From Paenibacillaceae bacterium (GTDB lineage Bacteria > Bacillota > Bacilli > Paenibacillales > Paenibacillaceae), in NCBI GenBank assembly GCA_004134985.1, contig REGQ01000018.1, forward strand, positions 2,423 to 66,422: DNA of 64,000 nt. Direction: 5' to 3'. Made by a program: the position numbers and the translations under genes. Below, piece by piece: positions 58,985 through 64,000 of the stretch (positions within the stretch are counted from its first letter, which is position 1; every line of letters begins with the position of its first letter). The notes under the pieces are model-generated. The model was not told the origin of the DNA, did not search any database, and saw nothing but the letters and a program-made list of their open reading frames with translations.

Positions 58985-59128
58985 CACCACCTACCTATGC
59001 ATTTGCCATACTATATGCTTCATAGACGGTGGCGGATTGGGCGGCATGGCTACGCTTTATAGAAGTGCTGGATTCTGATTATGCGCTGCTGATTTGCTGC
59101 GGCAAGGGACGAGTGTCAAAATACTTGT

Positions 59129-59147
59129 GATAAGCATTCTCATTATC
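59129..59147. promoter_or_regulatory. Fur box before the iron two-component operon
   Basis: GATAAGCATTCTCATTATC matches the 19-bp consensus GATAATGATAATCATTATC at 15 positions. It lies about 55 nt before the regulator start. Confidence 0.72.
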
Positions 59148-59200
59148 TCATTAGTAAGGTATACTTTAAACTAGAAATCGATAGTGAGAGGGTAGCCTGC

Positions 59201-59878
59201 ATGAAAAGGATTTTGTTAATTGAGGACGAAAAGAATCTAGCGCGCTTTATTGCGCTTGAATTGAAGCATGAGTCATTCGCCGTACATACAGTGTCCAGGG
59301 GCGACACAGGCTTGCTCGCGGCCATATCGGAGGAGTGGGATATTATCCTGCTCGATTTAATGCTGCCTGGACTCGATGGCATGGAGGTATGCAGGGAGGT
59401 TCGCAAGCAGAAAAAAACGCCGATCATTATGCTGACAGCAAGGGACAGCATTTCCGACCGGGTGAGCGGCCTGGATTGCGGAGCGGATGATTATATGCCC
59501 AAGCCGTTTGCTATCGAAGAATTGCTCGCCCGTATCCGGGTCATTTTCAGAAGACAGCTGGAGCAGCAGGAGGATGAAGCCGCTGCGCTCGTTACGTTCC
59601 AGGAGCTAAGTGTCAATATGGATACCCGGATCGTAAGCAAGGGCACGGCACAGATTGATTTGACGAAGCGGGAGTTTGAACTGCTTGTTGCCTTTATGAA
59701 AAATCAGAATAGGGTGCTGAACCGGGAGATGCTGCTTGACCTCGTGTGGGGCTATGAAGTTGCGGTAGATACCAATGTCGTTGATGTATATGTAAGATAT
59801 TTGCGCAATAAAATCGATAACCCTGGAGCGCCCAGCTACATTCAAACGATGCGCGGCATTGGGTATGTGATGCGCTAA
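59201..59878 (+). CDS. OmpR-family response regulator of the iron-uptake operon
   Basis: 225 residues. Receiver with IEDEK, phospho-Asp in ILLDLMLPG (residue 51), LTARD and MPKPFA. The DNA-binding domain has DLTKREFELLVAFMKN and VDVYVRYLRNKID. The stop overlaps the kinase start (TAATG). The Fur box upstream and the ferric-binding genes downstream suggest it adjusts iron import. Confidence 0.95.
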   Translation: MKRILLIEDEKNLARFIALELKHESFAVHTVSRGDTGLLAAISEEWDIILLDLMLPGLDGMEVCREVRKQKKTPIIMLTARDSISDRVSGLDCGADDYMPKPFAIEELLARIRVIFRRQLEQQEDEAAALVTFQELSVNMDTRIVSKGTAQIDLTKREFELLVAFMKNQNRVLNREMLLDLVWGYEVAVDTNVVDVYVRYLRNKIDNPGAPSYIQTMRGIGYVMR

Positions 59879-61302
59879 TGGTATTCAGACAGGCGAGGCG
59901 CGCGGTAGCAAAAATTCCGATTAAGCTGAAGCTTACCCTTTGGTCCGCTTTTATTCTGTTTCTCCTTTTTGCCGGCTATAATGCTGTGCAATACTTTTTT
60001 GTGGAGAAATGGATGGTTAATCAGGAGAGACAAAGTACGGAGCAAAATATGAGTGAGATTATCAACTATTTTCTGGAGAGAGAATCGGCTTTTACGGAAT
60101 CCGAACTCACTCCCATTCGTAATTTTCTGAACAAGGTGAATGAGAAAAATCAGCTGATTCGCGTGTTGGATGAACAAGGGAATCGAATTGTTGCCGCATC
60201 CAACGGATTGCCTGAGGAGTGGGTTGAACCGGCTGTCGTTTCAGAGACGCTGCTGCATAGAAGCAGCTATGACGGTCATTCATTATTAATTATGAGAAGT
60301 CCATTGACGATTTTTCAATTTCAGGGAACGATTGAAATCGTTAAAAGCATGGATGATTTTGACAAAATGATTCATGCGGTATATCGCGTGATGACAGCCT
60401 TCGGTATCGGCGCCTTAGTATTGAGCGGACTTGGGGGAGGACTGCTGGCATGGCAGCTGCTGAAGCCGCTGCAGGCGATGGCCGATACGATTAGAAGCGT
60501 GAAGCAGAAGGGGCTTCATGAACGGATGCCGGTGAAGGAGAGCGAAGATGAGATTGCGGCGCTCATGCGCATGTTTAATGAAATGATGGATGAGGTGGAG
60601 CGCTCATTCCAGCAGCAGCGCCAGTTTGTGGAGGATGCTTCCCACGAATTGCGCACGCCAATCGCCATCATTGAAGGGCATCTCGCCTTGCTTCACCGCT
60701 GGGGAAAAAACGATCCTATCGTGTTGGCAGAGTCGCTGGATGTGTCCATCGAGGAATTGAAGAGGCTGAAGGGGCTGGTCGAGGAACTGCTGATGCTGTC
60801 CCGCGCCGAGCGCGAAGAGGACGATATCGTCCAACACAGGCTGGTGAACCCCGCGGGTGAAATAAATCGCATGATTGCCAAGGTAGCGCTGATCTATCCA
60901 GCCTATCATTTCGAAGCTCATTTGAATGGCCTGGATAATACAATTCTCGGGACAACTTCTTCGCATTTGGAACAGGTGCTGTTGATTGTATTGGACAACG
61001 CTGTGAAGCACTCCCAGGCAGGCAGCGCCGTTTCTGTTCACGGATATGTGGAGCATGGACAGGCCATCATTGACATACGAGATGAAGGGGAGGGCATTGC
61101 AGCAGAAGATCTCCCGTATGTCTTTGACCGATTCTACCGGGCAGATAGGGCACGCGTAAGCACTAGAGGGGGATACGGCTTGGGCTTGTCTATCGCCAAA
61201 CATGTCGTTGAAAGATATAAAGGCGAGATTTCCATTCAAAGTAAAACGATGGAGGGGACGACGGTGAGGATTATGCTGCCGACGCGTACCCATCAGGATT
61301 AG
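59878..61302 (+). CDS. Sensor histidine kinase of the iron-uptake operon
   Basis: 474 residues. Transmembrane helix near residues 20-38, extracellular sensor to about 165, second helix (VMTAFGIGALVLSGLGGGLLAW), HAMP, HisKA with H-box EDASHELRTPIAI near 254, and HATPase_c (NAVKHSQ, DEGEGI, GYGLGLSIAKH). It is coupled to the regulator upstream and lies 20 nt before the binding-protein gene. Such kinases may sense the metal or the loaded binding protein. Confidence 0.94.
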   Translation: MVFRQARRAVAKIPIKLKLTLWSAFILFLLFAGYNAVQYFFVEKWMVNQERQSTEQNMSEIINYFLERESAFTESELTPIRNFLNKVNEKNQLIRVLDEQGNRIVAASNGLPEEWVEPAVVSETLLHRSSYDGHSLLIMRSPLTIFQFQGTIEIVKSMDDFDKMIHAVYRVMTAFGIGALVLSGLGGGLLAWQLLKPLQAMADTIRSVKQKGLHERMPVKESEDEIAALMRMFNEMMDEVERSFQQQRQFVEDASHELRTPIAIIEGHLALLHRWGKNDPIVLAESLDVSIEELKRLKGLVEELLMLSRAEREEDDIVQHRLVNPAGEINRMIAKVALIYPAYHFEAHLNGLDNTILGTTSSHLEQVLLIVLDNAVKHSQAGSAVSVHGYVEHGQAIIDIRDEGEGIAAEDLPYVFDRFYRADRARVSTRGGYGLGLSIAKHVVERYKGEISIQSKTMEGTTVRIMLPTRTHQD

Positions 61303-61322
61303 GGTTGGAGGGATGAACACGA

Positions 61323-62402
61323 ATGCTTAGGAACCAATTGTGCAATGGCGCGCTGATCGTGCTGACAATGGTGATTGTGCTAACCGGCTGCAGTTTCCCC
61401 GGATCAACAACAGGAGCCGCTGAAGTTAAAAATCAGAAGGGCGGCAAGGAGGCCGTAGTCAATGTCTATTCTGCCAGGCATTACACCGTCGACGACCGGT
61501 TATATGAGGCGTTCACAAATCAAACGGGAATTAAGGTCAATCAGGTCAAAGGAACCGCTGAAGAACTGGTCGCCCGCATGAAACAGGAGGGAGCGGCTTC
61601 CGAGGCTGATCTCTTTATCGCCGTTGATGGCGGCGTGCTGGATTATGCCAAGCAGAGCGGTGTGCTGCAGCCGTTGGAATCGGAGCAGGTGCTGGCGCAG
61701 GTGCCGGTTCAGTGGCGGGACCCTGATCAGCATTGGGTTGGAATCGCCACAAGAGCGCGGGTCATTGTATATGCCAAAGATCGCGTTGATCCGTCTGAGT
61801 TGTCCACGTACGAAGATCTGACCAGCGACAAGTGGAAAGGGAGAGTGCTGGTCAGATCGGCTTCGAACTTATACAATCATTCGCTGCTTGCTTCCTTTAT
61901 CGAACTAAACGGTGAGCAGGACGCAGAAGCATGGGCACGGGGCATTGTTGCCAATCTCGCCCGCAGTCCCGAAGGCGGAGATCGTTCACAAGCCAAGGCC
62001 GTTATATCCAAGGTGGGCGATGTGGCGATCATGAACACTTACTATGTTGGCCAAATGTCAATCTCCAAAGACGTGGAGGAGGCTGCGACGGCAGCGAATT
62101 TGGGCATTTTCTTTCCCAATCAGCATACAACGGGGACACATCTTAATGTGAGCGGGGCGGGACTGGCTAAGTTTGCTAGAAACCAAGAACATGCCGTCAA
62201 ACTTATTGAATATATGACTAGCAAGGCAGGCCAGACGCTATTGTCGCAAGGCAGCTTCGAATTCCCGGTTAACGAAGAGGCGGAGGTTCCGGCGCTTTTG
62301 GCAGCGTGGGGAGAATTCAAGGCACAGCAGATCGATTTTACCGCACTTGGCCGGCACCGCAACAAGGCCATTGAAATCTTCAACAGGGCAGGTTGGCAAT
62401 AA
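61323..62402 (+). CDS. Ferric-iron ABC binding lipoprotein, copy 1
   Basis: 359 residues with lipobox IVLTGC and the FbpA/FutA fold. VNVYSARHYTVDDRLYEAF gives the N-terminal Tyr/His region, and IMNTYYVGQM the Tyr pair that binds Fe(III). It is closely similar to the next gene along its length (AKDRVDPSELSTYE, HTTGTHLNVSGAGLAK). TGGAGGG precedes the ATG. It is probably co-transcribed with the two-component genes. Confidence 0.94.
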   Translation: MLRNQLCNGALIVLTMVIVLTGCSFPGSTTGAAEVKNQKGGKEAVVNVYSARHYTVDDRLYEAFTNQTGIKVNQVKGTAEELVARMKQEGAASEADLFIAVDGGVLDYAKQSGVLQPLESEQVLAQVPVQWRDPDQHWVGIATRARVIVYAKDRVDPSELSTYEDLTSDKWKGRVLVRSASNLYNHSLLASFIELNGEQDAEAWARGIVANLARSPEGGDRSQAKAVISKVGDVAIMNTYYVGQMSISKDVEEAATAANLGIFFPNQHTTGTHLNVSGAGLAKFARNQEHAVKLIEYMTSKAGQTLLSQGSFEFPVNEEAEVPALLAAWGEFKAQQIDFTALGRHRNKAIEIFNRAGWQ

Positions 62403-62471
62403 AAATAATTTGGTTTTCACATCATTTTCTCATTTTCGATCGCTATACTAATCATTGTGTCATCTAACTAG

Positions 62472-62510
62472 TAATGATTTTCATTCTCTATACAATGATA
62501 ATGATTATCT
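62472..62510. promoter_or_regulatory. Fur box, possibly double, before the second ferric-binding gene
   Basis: GATAATGATTATC at 62497-62509 is a perfect palindromic Fur core. A second, partial element, TAATGATTTTCATT, lies at 62472-62485. Both precede the lipoprotein start at 62537, so copy 2 can be induced by iron lack independently of the upstream operon. Confidence 0.85.
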
Positions 62511-62536
62511 ATTTCGATTTGAAAGGGGAAAGAAGA

Positions 62537-63694
62537 ATGTATTCGAAACAAAAAACAATGATGCTGATCCTGGCCATCGCGATGACTGCCCTCTTATTGG
62601 CAGGCTGTGGAGGAGCAGGGAACAAAGATGCTGCGCCAACAAGCAGCAATGCGGGCGGGACTGCCGAACAGTCGGACAAACCTGACAACCAGGAGCAGAA
62701 AGCATCGGATGAACCAGCGAAAGAAGCCGAGGAAAAAACCGGGGGAGAAGTTAACCTTTATACAGCACGCCACTATGATGTCGATGGCGAATTATATCAG
62801 AAGTTCACGGAGCAAACAGGGATTAAAGTGAATGTTATTGAAGGAAAAGCGCCAGAGCTGATCGAGCGCTTGAAGCGCGAAGGGGCAAGCACCCCGGCCG
62901 ATCTGTTTATTACTGTTGACGGCGGCATTCTGAATACCGCTAAGGTGGAAGGCCTGCTGCAGCCGGTTGAGTCTGCAGTGGTGGATGCCCAGGTAAGCCC
63001 GGATCTGCGCGATACAGATAAGCAGTGGATCGGTTTGTCTACGAGAGCGCGGGTCATTGTATATGCCAAGGATCGTGTTGATCCAAGCGAACTGTCCACT
63101 TACGAAGAGCTGGCTTCCGACAAATGGAAGGGCAAACTGCTGGTACGCTCATCAACCAACCTGTACAATCTGTCGCTGTTGGCGTCGCTGATCGCGATTG
63201 AAGGCGAAGAGAAAGCGGAGAAGTGGGCAGCAGACATTGCTGCTAACCTTGCCCGTGAACCTGAGGGCGGCGACCGGGACCAGGCTAAAGCGATTGCGGC
63301 TGGAGCGGGCGATGTGGCGATCATGAATACTTATTATGTCGGCCGCATGACGGTTTCGGAAGACAAGGAAGAGGTTAAGGTTGCGGAGCAACTTGGCGTG
63401 TTTTTCCCGAATCAGGAAACAACCGGCACGCATTTGAACATCAGTGGCGCAGGTCTGGTCAAACATAGTAAAAATAAAGAAAATGCCATCAAATTAATCG
63501 AGTTTCTAACGGCTCCGGAAGCACAGGAGATCATTTCGCTCGCGAATTATGAGTATCCTGTTAATAAGGAAGCGAAGCTGCCGGAATTGCTTGCAAGCTG
63601 GGGAGAGTTCAAGCATCAAGGGATTGATTTTGCAGCCTACGGCGAAAACAATCCTACAGCAGTCGAAATTGTGAACAAAGTCGGCTGGAAATAA
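62537..63694 (+). CDS. Ferric-iron ABC binding lipoprotein, copy 2
   Basis: 385 residues with lipobox LLLAGC, then a Glu/Lys/Asn-rich linker of about 45 residues. The FbpA/FutA fold follows: VNLYTARHYDVDGELYQKF, IMNTYYVGRM and QETTGTHLNISGAGLVK. The start at 62537 follows AAAGGGGAAAG; the frame is open from 62474, but that part is the Fur box region. It lies 3 nt before the permease start and is probably the main partner of that permease. Confidence 0.95.
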   Translation: MYSKQKTMMLILAIAMTALLLAGCGGAGNKDAAPTSSNAGGTAEQSDKPDNQEQKASDEPAKEAEEKTGGEVNLYTARHYDVDGELYQKFTEQTGIKVNVIEGKAPELIERLKREGASTPADLFITVDGGILNTAKVEGLLQPVESAVVDAQVSPDLRDTDKQWIGLSTRARVIVYAKDRVDPSELSTYEELASDKWKGKLLVRSSTNLYNLSLLASLIAIEGEEKAEKWAADIAANLAREPEGGDRDQAKAIAAGAGDVAIMNTYYVGRMTVSEDKEEVKVAEQLGVFFPNQETTGTHLNISGAGLVKHSKNKENAIKLIEFLTAPEAQEIISLANYEYPVNKEAKLPELLASWGEFKHQGIDFAAYGENNPTAVEIVNKVGWK

Positions 63695-63697
63695 ACG

Positions 63698-64000
63698 ATG
63701 AACCTGCAAAGACTTCTGCGAAAAATCAGAAGGCACATCAATGGATGGACAATTGCAAGCGCAATTGGGGCAGCAGTTATTCTGCTGCCTATCCTTTATG
63801 TGCTTTTCGGTTTAACCCGTCCGGCGAACGATAATTGGCAGACTGTAAAGCAGTATCTGTTGACCGATTACATCATCGGTTCCGCGAAGCTGGTGCTCAT
63901 TACCGGAATATCGGCAACATTAATCGGTGTTTTACTTGCCTGGATAGTGGTTGGCTATTCGTTTCCCTTGCAGCGGTTTTTCAGATGGGCGTTTGTGCTA
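63698..64000 (+). CDS. Ferric-iron ABC permease, 5' part (cut by window end)
   Basis: 101 codons are visible without a stop. A first helix (SAIGAAVILLPILYVLFGL) is followed by a segment like NWQTVKQYLLTDYIIGSAKLVLITGISATLIGVLLAW and YSFPLQRFFRWAFVL. These are features of FbpB/ThiP-type permeases, whose full length is about 530-560 residues. The gene follows the second binding protein by 3 nt. Confidence 0.88.
   Translation, partial: MNLQRLLRKIRRHINGWTIASAIGAAVILLPILYVLFGLTRPANDNWQTVKQYLLTDYIIGSAKLVLITGISATLIGVLLAWIVVGYSFPLQRFFRWAFVL

Overview
The window reads as chromosome of a Gram-positive, spore-forming member of the Paenibacillaceae, probably Paenibacillus or a close relative. The grounds are T-box leaders, a GerA-type germinant-receptor operon, collagen-like spore-surface proteins with BclB-like and BclA-like tips, a MocR regulator, FecCD/ferric-iron/Zn ABC importers, and operators that look like Bacillus Fur, Zur and MntR boxes. 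No rRNA, tRNA, prophage, intact insertion sequence or CRISPR array was seen.

Layout. 0-7 kb: two near-identical tandem T-box leaders with Val (GUC) specifier precede ilvB. Then comes a third T-box with Ala (GCA) specifier and a short alanyl-tRNA synthetase lacking the C-terminal domain. An AT-rich block of membrane and regulatory genes follows. 7-14 kb: an OmpR-type two-component system with a MacB/FtsX-type ABC exporter. 14-19 kb: an acetyltransferase, an MFS exporter, a frameshifted DUF1349 gene, repeat-rich intergenic DNA, a VOC protein and a fluoride-channel pair whose first member carries an in-frame TGA. 19-26 kb: a FecBCD-type importer operon with a ferrochelatase-like gene, a divergent Mn/Zn-binding lipoprotein with two MntR-like boxes between them, and a UbiD decarboxylase. 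27-33 kb: a four-gene ger operon behind a sigma-G-like promoter, and a MocR regulator.

33-52.6 kb is the most distinctive region, a spore-surface island. It holds two collagen-like proteins and at least four collagen-free small proteins that share their N-terminal domain (consensus PNITP...[20 protein letters not shown]). It also holds more distant relatives, six glycosyltransferase-type genes (several with TPR repeats), an aquaporin and a 1026-residue hybrid kinase with two transmitter modules. I infer a glycosylated collagen-like filament layer on the spore, with the small proteins as anchors or cappers and the glycosyltransferases decorating Thr-rich Gly-X-Thr repeats.

52.7-64 kb: a Zur-box-controlled zinc importer (znuCB) and a Zur-box-controlled COG0523 GTPase, then a YiaA/B-like protein, a nitrilase and a subtilisin-like protease. 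The window ends with a Fur-box-linked two-component system and ferric-iron ABC importer with two tandem binding lipoproteins and a permease cut by the window edge. Metal homeostasis (Fe, Mn, Zn) is the second theme. Many start codons were re-chosen from ribosome-binding sites and are often ATGA overlaps with the upstream gene.
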